Assembly (NCBI GenBank): GCA_043720875.1
Contig: JAYSRU010000266.1
Location: forward strand, 1 to 22,558
Length of the DNA stretch: 22,558 nt
Reading direction: 5' to 3'
Origin: JAYSRU01 sp043720875
Lineage (GTDB): Bacteria > Bacteroidota > Bacteroidia > Flavobacteriales_D > Crocinitomicaceae
The notes below the pieces were generated by a model. That model had not been told where the DNA came from, searched no databases, and was given only the letters and a program-made list of their open reading frames with translations. The position numbers and the translations under genes were made by a program. Numbering within the stretch: the stretch's first letter is position 1; every line of letters begins with the position of its first letter. Of the stretch, positions 1 to 7,692 are shown piece by piece.

Positions 1-513
1 TTGGTAATGACTGCCGGTATCATGGGAATTTTTGGCATCCCAATTAAACCTTCTACAATTTTAGTATTCTCTATCGCTTTTGGTATTTCTGTAGATGATA
101 CCATACATTACCTGGCGAAGTATAGGCAGGAATTGAAAGAAAAAAATTGGGACATTAAGAATTGTGTATTGTTGGCCTTGCGCGAATCTGGTTTAGGGAT
201 GTTCTATACTTCGATCGTGCTGTTCTGTGGTTTCATTACCTTTACGTTATCTGAGTTTGGAGGTACGCAAGCATTAGGTTTATTGATTTCATTGACCTTG
301 TTAATTGCAATGATAACTAACTTGCTTATTTTACCTTCTTTGTTGTTAACGTTAGAAAAACGACTTACTTCTAGAGCATTCATTGAACCCTATTTTGAAG
401 TATTCGACGAGGAGTCTGATATCGATTACGGTCAGTTATTAGTGCAACGTGATTCAGTAGATAATGATGACAATACAGAGTTACCTGATGAACCAATCGA
501 ACCAAAAATATGA
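1..513 (+). CDS. MMPL/RND-family membrane transporter, C-terminal fragment (gene cut by window start)
   Basis: The reading frame is open from the first base, so this is the C-terminal 170 residues or so of a larger gene; the TTG at base 1 is not a credible start. The fragment has three or four hydrophobic segments and the motif GISVDDTIHYL near residues 28-38, which is typical of the transmembrane core of MMPL/RND exporters, followed by a loop, a Phe/Leu-rich pair of helices and an acidic, probably cytoplasmic tail (about residues 133-170, rich in Asp and Glu). RND/MMPL proteins of this kind use the proton gradient to move lipids or hydrophobic compounds across or out of the inner membrane; the substrate cannot be told from this part. 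The stop codon overlaps the rfbA start (ATGA), so the two are probably co-translated. Confidence 0.85.
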   Translation: MVMTAGIMGIFGIPIKPSTILVFSIAFGISVDDTIHYLAKYRQELKEKNWDIKNCVLLALRESGLGMFYTSIVLFCGFITFTLSEFGGTQALGLLISLTLLIAMITNLLILPSLLLTLEKRLTSRAFIEPYFEVFDEESDIDYGQLLVQRDSVDNDDNTELPDEPIEPKI

Positions 514-1370
514 AGGGAATAATTTTGGCTGGTGGATCTGGCACCCGTTTACATCCGCTTACATTAGCAGTAAGTAAGCAATTGATGCCGGTTTATGATA
601 AGCCAATGATTTATTACCCTTTGGCCATCTTAATGAGTGCAGGAATTCAAGAGATCTTGATTATTTCTACACCGCACGATATGCCCAATTTCCAAAAATT
701 ATTAGGAGATGGGAGTAAGCTTGGATGTAATTTCACGTATGCAGTGCAACACGAACCCAACGGTTTGGCACAAGCATTTGTAATCGGGGAGCAATTTATT
801 GGGAAAGATAAAGTAGCACTTGTGTTGGGCGACAATATTTTTTATGGAGCTGGAATGGGACGTTTGCTGAACGAAAATGTTGACGTTGATGGCGGTGTAG
901 TATATGCTTACCATGTTTCAGATCCAGAACGTTACGGCGTAGTTGAATTTGACGAAAATATGAAAGCGATTTCTATCGAGGAAAAACCAACGCATCCAAA
1001 ATCAAATTATGCGGTGCCTGGTCTCTATTTTTATGATAATGATGTAATTGAAATAGCCAAAAACTTACAACCCTCTGCACGTGGCGAGTATGAGATAACG
1101 GATATCAATGCTGAGTATTTGCGCCGCGATAAATTGAAAGTTGCCATCTTAAATAGAGGGACTGCTTGGCTAGATACCGGAACTTTTGCTAGTTTGATGC
1201 AAGCGGGTCAGTTTGTGCAAGTAATTGAAGAACGACAAGGCTTAAAAATTGGTTGTATTGAAGAAATTGCTTACCGTAATGGCTTCATTTCAAAAGAGCA
1301 ATTGATAGAGCTTGCAAAACCTCTGGTTAAAAGTGGCTATGGTTCTTATTTACTACAAATCGTTCGTTAA
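510..1370 (+). CDS. rfbA: Glucose-1-phosphate thymidylyltransferase (RmlA/RfbA)
   Basis: Converts glucose 1-phosphate and dTTP to dTDP-glucose, the first step of dTDP-rhamnose and other dTDP-deoxysugar synthesis for surface polysaccharide. At 286 residues it has the normal length of the short RmlA class. Visible signatures are the nucleotide-binding loop GGSGTRLHP (8-16), SKQLMPVYDKPMIYYPL (from residue 22), PNGLAQAF (83-90), the metal-binding Asp108 in LVLGDN, EEKP, GEYEITDIN and GTAWLDTGT. The ATG overlaps the upstream transporter stop by 4 bp, and the prenyl synthase gene starts 12 bp after its stop, so the three genes form one transcription unit. The partner genes rfbB, rfbC and rfbD are not in the window, so the end product of the dTDP-sugar is not visible here. 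Confidence 0.97.
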   Translation: MKGIILAGGSGTRLHPLTLAVSKQLMPVYDKPMIYYPLAILMSAGIQEILIISTPHDMPNFQKLLGDGSKLGCNFTYAVQHEPNGLAQAFVIGEQFIGKDKVALVLGDNIFYGAGMGRLLNENVDVDGGVVYAYHVSDPERYGVVEFDENMKAISIEEKPTHPKSNYAVPGLYFYDNDVIEIAKNLQPSARGEYEITDINAEYLRRDKLKVAILNRGTAWLDTGTFASLMQAGQFVQVIEERQGLKIGCIEEIAYRNGFISKEQLIELAKPLVKSGYGSYLLQIVR

Positions 1371-1382
1371 CTAAGTCAACCT

Positions 1383-2348
1383 ATGTCGCTACTGAATCTT
1401 CAAATGTTATTGGAAACGGAACTCGAAAAAATTACTTTTCCTGAGTATCCAAAAAACCTTTACGACCCTTTGCGTTATTTCATGACCATCGGAGGTAAAC
1501 GGATTCGACCATTATTAGCGCTACTTGCATGTGATGCGGTGGGAGAAAATCCTAAAAAAGCGATCAATGCAGCAATTGCTGTTGAATTGTTTCATAATTT
1601 TTCGTTGATTCATGACGACATAATGGATGAAGCGCCATTGAGAAGAGGGATGCAAACCATTCACACAAAATGGAACGAACACATAGCGATCTTGTCTGGA
1701 GACGTTTTGTTTGTGGAAGCGTATAAGTTTCTTTCGTTAAATGATCCAGCTATTTTAGGCGAATTACTCACTGTTTTTAACCAAACGAGTGCAGAAGTAT
1801 GCGAAGGGCAACAAATGGATATGGATTTTGAGCAATTGGAAACCGTAGCTATTGACACCTATATCGAAATGATTCGTTTGAAAACATCTGTTTTACTAGG
1901 TTGCTCTTTAAAAATGGGCGCAATCGTAGGAGGAGCGTCAAAAGAAAACGCAAAAAAATTGTATGATTTTGGCCAGCATGTTGGCATTGCATTTCAAATT
2001 CAAGATGATATTTTAGACCTTTACGCAGATCCTGATAAATTTGGAAAACAAGTTGGAGGAGATGTAATGGCAAACAAAAAAACAATTTTGGCATTGGTCG
2101 CTGAAGCTGAGGCATCGGAAGCACAAAAATTGACATTAAAAACATACCGTGCAATTGATTCACCCGAACTGAAAGTTCAAAAAACAAGAGAATTATTCAA
2201 CCAGTTGAACGCAAAAGAAAAGTGCGAGCAACTTAAATTGAAACACAATGCTGCGGCATTCAACGCACTTGCAAGTTTAGAAATTCCAGAAGAAAATAAA
2301 AAACATTTGTTTCAATTGGCCACAGATTTATTGAGTCGAGAATTTTAA
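1383..2348 (+). CDS. Polyprenyl (trans-isoprenyl) diphosphate synthase
   Basis: Head-to-tail condensation of isopentenyl diphosphate with an allylic diphosphate, giving precursors for quinones, undecaprenyl carrier or carotenoids. It has 321 residues, with GGKRIRP (37-43), the first aspartate-rich motif DDIMD (78-82) followed by EAPLRRG, and the second, DDILD (208-212), followed by FGKQVGGDVMANKKT. The first motif has no two-residue insert, unlike IspA-type bacterial farnesyl synthases. Phe73, five residues before the first Asp, is bulky; in this family that tends to limit chain length to C15-C20, but this is an inference and the product is not certain. It is the last gene of the unit with rfbA and is followed by a strong hairpin terminator. 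Confidence 0.93.
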   Translation: MSLLNLQMLLETELEKITFPEYPKNLYDPLRYFMTIGGKRIRPLLALLACDAVGENPKKAINAAIAVELFHNFSLIHDDIMDEAPLRRGMQTIHTKWNEHIAILSGDVLFVEAYKFLSLNDPAILGELLTVFNQTSAEVCEGQQMDMDFEQLETVAIDTYIEMIRLKTSVLLGCSLKMGAIVGGASKENAKKLYDFGQHVGIAFQIQDDILDLYADPDKFGKQVGGDVMANKKTILALVAEAEASEAQKLTLKTYRAIDSPELKVQKTRELFNQLNAKEKCEQLKLKHNAAAFNALASLEIPEENKKHLFQLATDLLSREF

Positions 2349-2375
2349 GACAACTGTTTAAATTGAAAGCACAAA

Positions 2376-2405
2376 AAAACCATTCGTCATCAGGCGAATG
2401 GTTTT
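2376..2405. terminator. Bidirectional intrinsic terminator between prenyl synthase and queA
   Basis: Arms at 2376-2388 and 2393-2405 form a 13-bp stem (AAAACCATTCG...CGAATGGTTTT plus one G-T wobble and one C-G pair) closed by the loop ATCA. An A-tract on one side and a T-tract on the other let it act on both strands, which fits its place between two convergent genes. Confidence 0.9.
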
Positions 2406-2426
2406 AACTCAAAATTTATTATCGAA

Positions 2427-3485
2427 TCACAAAATCAACATGGCATCACCGTAACTGTAGAATTTATATTTTTCTTCAATGGCAGTTTTGTATGCTTTCA
2501 TCATTAAATCGTGACCAGCAAATGCTGAAATCATCATTAACAACGTGGAAAGTGGCGTGTGAAAATTGGTAACCATGCAATTGGCAACACTAAATTCGTA
2601 AGGAGGGTAAATAAATTTATTACTCCAACCGTTGAATGTTTTCAACGTACCTTCAGAAGAAACAGAAGTTTCGATAGAACGCATTGAAGTTGTACCAACA
2701 GCACAGACACGTTTTCCAGCAGCAATTGCTTTGTTTACGATTTTAACACAGTCTTCATTAATAATAACTTGCTCCGAATCCATTTTGTGTTTCGTAAGAT
2801 CTTCTACTTCTACTGTACGGAATGTTCCCAATCCAACATGAAGGGTTACTTCAGCAAAATTAATATTTTTAAGCTCTAAACGTTTCATCAATTCTCTTGA
2901 GAAATGCAAACCTGCTGTAGGTGCAGCTACTGCTCCTTCAACTTTTGCATAAACAGTTTGGTAACGTTCTTCATCAAACTCATCTACATCACGTTTGATG
3001 TATTTAGGAAGTGGAGTTTCACCTAATTCAGTGATTTTCGCTTTGAAATCTTCGTAAGGTCCATCAAACAAAAAACGTAACGTACGACCTCTAGAAGTTG
3101 TATTATCAATAACCTCAGCTACCAACGAATCATCATCTCCAAAGTATAGTTTGTTACCAATTCTAATTTTACGTGCTGGATCAACCAAAACATCCCAAAG
3201 TAAACTTTCTCGGTTCAATTCACGAAGTAAAAACACTTCAATTTTGGCTCCAGTCTTTTCCTTGTTACCGTACATACGTGCAGGAAAAACCTTTGTATTG
3301 TTCATGATCATAACATCACCGTCGCCGAAATAATTGATAATGTCTTTGAACAATTTGTGTTCTATTTTACCAGTATCTCTGTGTATTACCATCAAACGGG
3401 CTTCGTCACGGTGATTACTCGGGTGTTCTGCAATAAGTTCTTCCGGTAAATGGAAATCGAACTCAGAAAGCTTCATTTTGCTCAT
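2427..3485 (-). CDS. queA: S-adenosylmethionine:tRNA ribosyltransferase-isomerase (queuosine synthesis)
   Basis: Transfers and isomerises the ribosyl part of SAM onto preQ1 in tRNA, giving epoxyqueuosine at the wobble position of GUN-anticodon tRNAs. It has 352 residues, the usual length, and matches the family throughout: the N-terminal MKLSEFDFHLPEELIAEHP, YQTVYAKVEGAVAAPTAGLHF in the middle, the segment ending in LHVGLGTF, and NCMVTNFHTPLSTLLM near the C-terminus. Two in-frame starts exist, ATG at 3485 and ATG at 3476 (MKLSEF); the second gives the more usual N-terminus, and neither has a clear ribosome site. It is a single gene with its own promoter at 3551-3581. In many Bacteroidota, as I recall, queA sits next to truB; here truB lies about 7 kb away. 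Confidence 0.96.
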   Translation of the reverse strand: MSKMKLSEFDFHLPEELIAEHPSNHRDEARLMVIHRDTGKIEHKLFKDIINYFGDGDVMIMNNTKVFPARMYGNKEKTGAKIEVFLLRELNRESLLWDVLVDPARKIRIGNKLYFGDDDSLVAEVIDNTTSRGRTLRFLFDGPYEDFKAKITELGETPLPKYIKRDVDEFDEERYQTVYAKVEGAVAAPTAGLHFSRELMKRLELKNINFAEVTLHVGLGTFRTVEVEDLTKHKMDSEQVIINEDCVKIVNKAIAAGKRVCAVGTTSMRSIETSVSSEGTLKTFNGWSNKFIYPPYEFSVANCMVTNFHTPLSTLLMMISAFAGHDLMMKAYKTAIEEKYKFYSYGDAMLIL

Positions 3486-3550
3486 GCCTGCTATTTTGTG
3501 TTGTGAAATTATTTCTTTTAAACCACATCATTTGTGGGAATATAGGAGCA

Positions 3551-3581
3551 CAAAGATAATACATTAAAGAGCCCTTGTCAA
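3551..3581 (-). promoter_or_regulatory. Bacteroidota-type promoter for queA
   Basis: On the minus strand TTGACA (3581-3576), a 17-nt spacer and TATCTTTG (3558-3551) match the -33 TTG and -7 TAnnTTTG boxes. The -7 box ends 65 nt upstream of the longer queA start. Confidence 0.6.
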
Positions 3582-3824
3582 GTGTTTTTTTATTATTACG
3601 TGTTACGTTTGTCAATTTGAGTAGCCAATAACTTTATTAGAAGGTAATAGGTCTGTTTTTTATTGGCAATAGTTTAGCCATAAGGTAAATACGAAGCCTT
3701 TTTTTGAGTTTTTTCATTTTATTTGGCTGTTATGATTTTTCGATAAACCCCTATATTACTAGGTTTAAAGCCATAGTTTACCAATTGTTTACATTCAGTT
3801 TTATTTATTTTGCAGCACGCGCTT
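3582..3824. other. Intergenic region between divergent queA and the T9SS gene
   Basis: No plausible gene is seen in the gap 3486-3871. It is AT-rich and holds the queA promoter on the left and a -7 box for the next gene on the right. Between them are two inverted repeats: GCCAATAA (3624-3631) with TTATTGGC (3660-3667), and TAAACC (3744-3749) with GGTTTA (3762-3767). Their role is unknown; they could be regulator sites. Confidence 0.4.
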
Positions 3825-3832
3825 TACCTTTG
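3825..3832 (+). promoter_or_regulatory. -7 box TACCTTTG upstream of the DUF8202/T9SS gene
   Basis: Exact match to TAnnTTTG, 39 nt before the ATG. No TTG lies at the right distance for a -33 box. A second possible pair is TTG (3785-3787) with TATTTTG (3806-3812), so the true start point is uncertain. Confidence 0.45.
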
Positions 3833-3871
3833 CATCCGTAAATTTAATCTATTGTACCTAATTTTTATTCG

Positions 3872-5782
3872 ATGAAAACTTTTTTACTTTTCTCTCTTTT
3901 CTTTCCTTTATTTTTGCTGGCCCAACCCGGAGGGGTTGCTGGTTCAACATTGTGGTTGAAAGCAAATGCTGCAACCAATACAACGGTTCACGGTGCAGCG
4001 GTTTCATCATGGGGTTCAAGTTCAGTTGCGCCTTCTCCTGCATCGGTTACGCAAGCAACAGCCGTCAATCAACCTTTGTTTCAGAATGGAGCGGGATCGT
4101 TGGCACTCAATAGATTTAACTACAACCCTTTCATATTAACCGATGGGGTAAATGATTTTTTAGGTGCAACGGGTAGTTTCAACCTTGGAAATGGAAATAC
4201 AGGATTTGGTTTTTCAGCGTATCAAGTTGTAGCGTACACGTCAGGAGTTGTTTCCATTGAATGGAAAGGGCCAAGTGGTATGGCAAAACTAAAGGGAGAT
4301 GGAATTTACCAAATAAATAATGAAACTGGAACTTTGGGCACAAATAATCAATTTTCTAATGCAACTCAGTTTCAAGCGCACATGGCAAGTATTAGAGGCC
4401 ATAAAACAGCGTTAACTTCTGGCAGGTATAATGCGCTGTCAAGACCTTTTGGTTCAAATAATCAACCAAACATTGCTGCGCAACAAATTTCTATCGCCAG
4501 AAATAATGAAGGTAGTGAGCCAATGGCAGGTGGTTTTGGCGAATTCATTTTCTTTCCTTCTATTTTGAGTGTTGCTGATAACCTAAAAGTAGAATCATAT
4601 TTAGGAATTAAGTATGGGCTTACACTCGGAACTACAGCAGCAGTATCAAATTACGTTACATCTGGAGGAACGGTAACTTGGGTTGGAACTGCTGCTTATC
4701 AAAATAATATTATTGGGATTGGACGAGATGATCTTTCTGCGTTAAATCAAAGGCAATCGCATAATTACGATGATACGGTTAGAATTTACAAAGGTGGTTT
4801 AGCGGCAACAAACATAGCAAATGCGTCAACGTTTGCCGCAAATGTCTCATATATTGTGGCGGGTGCTACCACTGGAAAAATGAGAAATACTGCTGCTGCC
4901 AATGCTGAAATTCCTTCACCTGCGCTAGCTTCTTGCTTGCTAACCACACGACTAGAGCGCGAATGGAGAATAACAAACACCAATTGCGCCGAAACCTTTA
5001 ACATGGATCTTAAACTGAATTCAACAGCATTGCCAGGTTCCGTTAATGTTGCAGATTTGAGATTACTAGTAGACTTAGATGGAGACTTTGCGAATGGTGG
5101 CACATCCTGTTATTTTAATGGTGATGGAACAGGTGTAGTTATTTCGTATGCCAATCCGGTAATTACAATTTCGGGCATAGCAAATGCGCATATTCCAATA
5201 AATACAACGCGTTTTATTACAATAGCTTCAATTAACTTGGCAACACCCTTGCCGATAGAATTGTTGTATTTTGATGCGAAATTGAACGATAAAAATACGG
5301 TAGATTTAAATTGGGTAACAGTTTCTGAACGAGAAAACGACTATTTTTCAGTCGAAAAATCGCTTGACGGAGCTACATGGCAAAATATAGGTACGGTTGA
5401 TGGAGCTGGTAACTCTATTGAAACGAACGCCTACTATTTGGAAGATTTTTACCCAGTGCAAGGACCGAATTATTACAGATTAACGCAAACGGATTTTAAC
5501 GGTATTTCTACTACAAGTGATGTGCGAATAGTGGAGTTAATAATGGACGAACTCTCAGTCTATCCTAATCCAGCACAAGATAAGCTCGTGTTAAAAGGTA
5601 AAGATATGGGCAACAAAGAGCTGTTAATCACAACAAGTTTAGGTCAGCGCATAAGCTTAGAAAAGAACATATTAACGCTTGATGTTATAGAACTAAACAC
5701 CGCAACTTTGGCAAACGGATTGTATCACATTAGCGTACTTGGAAGCGATAACGAAGTGAAGAAAGTGGTGGTGTTGCACTGA
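3872..5782 (+). CDS. Secreted DUF8202/LamG-like protein with T9SS type A sorting domain
   Basis: A 636-residue exported protein. Residues 1-18 are a signal peptide (Lys, then a Leu/Phe-rich core ending LLAQ). The N-terminal part begins GSTLWLKANAA and carries concanavalin/LamG-like text (NDFLGATG, EFIFFPSILS, VESYLGIKYGLTL) and, around residues 265-295, a segment ending GIGRDDLSALNQRQS; this combination is what I know from DUF8202 proteins of Bacteroidota. A fibronectin-like segment (about 458-555, PIELLYFDAK to FNGISTTSDV) is followed by the T9SS type A C-terminal domain (about 560-636, starting LSVYPNP). It is therefore likely to be carried through the outer membrane and attached to the surface or released. 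Adhesion or glycan binding is plausible but no enzyme active site is seen. A regulator gene follows 76 bp later on the same strand. Confidence 0.88.
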   Translation: MKTFLLFSLFFPLFLLAQPGGVAGSTLWLKANAATNTTVHGAAVSSWGSSSVAPSPASVTQATAVNQPLFQNGAGSLALNRFNYNPFILTDGVNDFLGATGSFNLGNGNTGFGFSAYQVVAYTSGVVSIEWKGPSGMAKLKGDGIYQINNETGTLGTNNQFSNATQFQAHMASIRGHKTALTSGRYNALSRPFGSNNQPNIAAQQISIARNNEGSEPMAGGFGEFIFFPSILSVADNLKVESYLGIKYGLTLGTTAAVSNYVTSGGTVTWVGTAAYQNNIIGIGRDDLSALNQRQSHNYDDTVRIYKGGLAATNIANASTFAANVSYIVAGATTGKMRNTAAANAEIPSPALASCLLTTRLEREWRITNTNCAETFNMDLKLNSTALPGSVNVADLRLLVDLDGDFANGGTSCYFNGDGTGVVISYANPVITISGIANAHIPINTTRFITIASINLATPLPIELLYFDAKLNDKNTVDLNWVTVSERENDYFSVEKSLDGATWQNIGTVDGAGNSIETNAYYLEDFYPVQGPNYYRLTQTDFNGISTTSDVRIVELIMDELSVYPNPAQDKLVLKGKDMGNKELLITTSLGQRISLEKNILTLDVIELNTATLANGLYHISVLGSDNEVKKVVVLH

Positions 5783-5858
5783 TGATGTGTTCATGTAAAA
5801 GGTGTAGTGAATAGCTAGTCAATAGATTATCATCAACTTTTATCGTTATCTTTCGCTA

Positions 5859-7556
5859 ATGAAAAGTGTGCTGTGTTTTGTTTTCCTCTTCTTCATCCCA
5901 TATGGCTTTGCGCAGGCAACCAATTTTGAGAAGGTTCAAAAGTTGTATTTAAGTGGTGAAATTGAGAATGCACTTAGTTTAATTAAAAACATTGATGATT
6001 CAGAAATTAGTAAATTATCGAAACGTGACAAAATAAATTATTATACGGAAGTTGCAAAAGCCAATGAAATTGCGCGCAACTTTCCAGAAGCAATTTCAAA
6101 TTTGTTACGAGCCCAAAAATTGAATGTTAACGATTCAATACACTATCAAAGTATTTACGTAGTAGAGTTGGCAAATGTTTTTTCCGAAATAGGTGCGCAT
6201 AATATTGCCATAGAATATATCAAAAAAGGGCTACGCCTCACCAATGCGCCGTATCCCATGTTTTTGCATGTGAACCGAATTGGAGCAATTTATTATCAAA
6301 TTAATGAATTGGACAGTGCGATGCATTATTTCCAAATGCAATTATTAGCTTCGAAGCAATTATTCAAGAATGCATACTCATCTTCAAACAACAATATTGG
6401 TTTGGTGTTGATGAAGCAAGAAAAGTATAGCGATGCATTGGGTCATTTTTTAATCGCCGCGCAAAAGTGTGATGCTATTCAAGATCCCGATTATTTTTTT
6501 GTGGTACAAGGTAACCTTGGTGACTGTTATACTGCATTGGGGAATACAGAATTAGCCATCAAACATATGGAAAACTACACTTCCAATACAACGAACAAAT
6601 TCTTGCAAAAAGCAGAATTGGAGCTCGCATTGTTGAAGCATTATTTAAAACTCGGTAAGTTGAACAAAGCAAAAGCACTAGAAGCGCGATTGAAATCTTT
6701 TTTTGTGAACATGAAAACTGCTGCAAAGATTAGTTTTACTAAAATGCAATATGAATTGTTTTTTTACGAAAAGAAGTATAAGCAAGCCAATGATGCGGTA
6801 GCGAGAATGGAGAATTATCGAGTGATACAACAAAATGAAAACTTGGCAAACACTAATTTTGCAAACAGTATTGTTGCCAATTATTTGATTTCCGAAGCGA
6901 GAATAAAATTATCTGTGCTGCAACGCGCTAAATTGCTGAAACAAAAAACATTGGTGTTGGAAGTGAAAGAATCCTATTTTTTTATAGGGTTAACCAGCAC
7001 CTTGTGTGTGCTTCTTGGTTTGTTTAGCGCCTTGTATTTTCAGAATAGCCGGATTCAAAAGAAGAAATTGATTTTAGAAAAAGAACAATTGATATTGGAA
7101 GACGAACGCCTTAAATTAACGATCCTTAAACAAGAGAGTAATTTGACCGATTTTGCAATTGACATCAGAAACAAAAAAGAGCAAAACATCGATGTTATCA
7201 AAAACTTAAACGATTTGATGAATGGCGATGATAGCCAATTACGCAATGAAATTAAAAGCTTAATTGGAAATTTGAAAAAACAATCGCTGCTGGCTAAAAA
7301 TGTGGAAGATTTAAATGAAGGTTCTGCACTTTTGTTACTCAACTTTAAAAATGTTTTAAAAGTGTCGCATTCATGTTTAACTAAAGCAGAAATTGAACTT
7401 TGTTGTTTGATAAAATTGAACTTATCCAACAAAGAAATTGCAATGTTTCGCAACATCTCAGACTTTAGCGTAAAAACATTAAAAACGCGCTTAAAAAGAA
7501 AAATGCAACTGAGTAATACAGTTAGTTTACTTGAATATATTCAAGCTGTTCAATAA
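5859..7556 (+). CDS. TPR / transmembrane / coiled-coil protein with C-terminal LuxR-like HTH
   Basis: A 565-residue membrane protein of a type common in Bacteroidota. It has a signal peptide (1-19, ending YGFAQA), a long tetratricopeptide-like helical region (about 25-345; clear units around ANVFSEIGAHNIAIEYIKKG and GDCYTALGNTELAIKHMENY), one membrane span (about 373-395), a coiled coil rich in Glu and Lys (396-445) and a C-terminal helix-turn-helix (about 507-553; LTKAEIELC, LSNKEIA and FSVKTLKTRLKRK). The layout suggests a periplasmic sensor joined to a cytoplasmic DNA-binding domain. No kinase or receiver domain is present, so how a signal passes is unknown. It lies 76 bp after a T9SS-exported protein and may control it or a wider surface regulon; that is inference. 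Confidence 0.85.
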   Translation: MKSVLCFVFLFFIPYGFAQATNFEKVQKLYLSGEIENALSLIKNIDDSEISKLSKRDKINYYTEVAKANEIARNFPEAISNLLRAQKLNVNDSIHYQSIYVVELANVFSEIGAHNIAIEYIKKGLRLTNAPYPMFLHVNRIGAIYYQINELDSAMHYFQMQLLASKQLFKNAYSSSNNNIGLVLMKQEKYSDALGHFLIAAQKCDAIQDPDYFFVVQGNLGDCYTALGNTELAIKHMENYTSNTTNKFLQKAELELALLKHYLKLGKLNKAKALEARLKSFFVNMKTAAKISFTKMQYELFFYEKKYKQANDAVARMENYRVIQQNENLANTNFANSIVANYLISEARIKLSVLQRAKLLKQKTLVLEVKESYFFIGLTSTLCVLLGLFSALYFQNSRIQKKKLILEKEQLILEDERLKLTILKQESNLTDFAIDIRNKKEQNIDVIKNLNDLMNGDDSQLRNEIKSLIGNLKKQSLLAKNVEDLNEGSALLLLNFKNVLKVSHSCLTKAEIELCCLIKLNLSNKEIAMFRNISDFSVKTLKTRLKRKMQLSNTVSLLEYIQAVQ

Positions 7557-7692
7557 TTTCCAGCAAATAATTTTCTCTTTTTCTCTTACAAATAGACTAG
7601 TTAACATTTGTGAGTACATTTTTACATAATTATTTTTCTATTTGAAAGCAAAAATAGTGAGACAAAGAATATTATGTACTAACTTAGGGTTT
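7557..7692 (+). other. Short AT-rich intergenic region
   Basis: 136 bp without a gene. I see no convincing hairpin terminator and no exact TAnnTTTG box; the in-frame TTG at 7642 is less likely to be a start than the ATG at 7693. Confidence 0.4.

Noticed and set aside
1849..2187. Long antisense frames inside the prenyl synthase, T9SS, helicase and ileS genes
   Set aside because: They lie wholly inside strongly supported genes, have no domain features or promoters, and show the composition expected of shadow frames.
5847..5854. TATCTTTC as a -7 box for the TPR-HTH gene
   Set aside because: It has one mismatch at a key position, ends only 4 nt before the ATG, and no TTG lies at the -33 distance; co-transcription with the gene before it is equally possible.
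7642..7692. Upstream TTG start for the PIF1-like helicase
   Set aside because: The extra 17 residues are not helicase-like, TTG is a rare start, and the ATG at 7693 gives a normal N-terminus.
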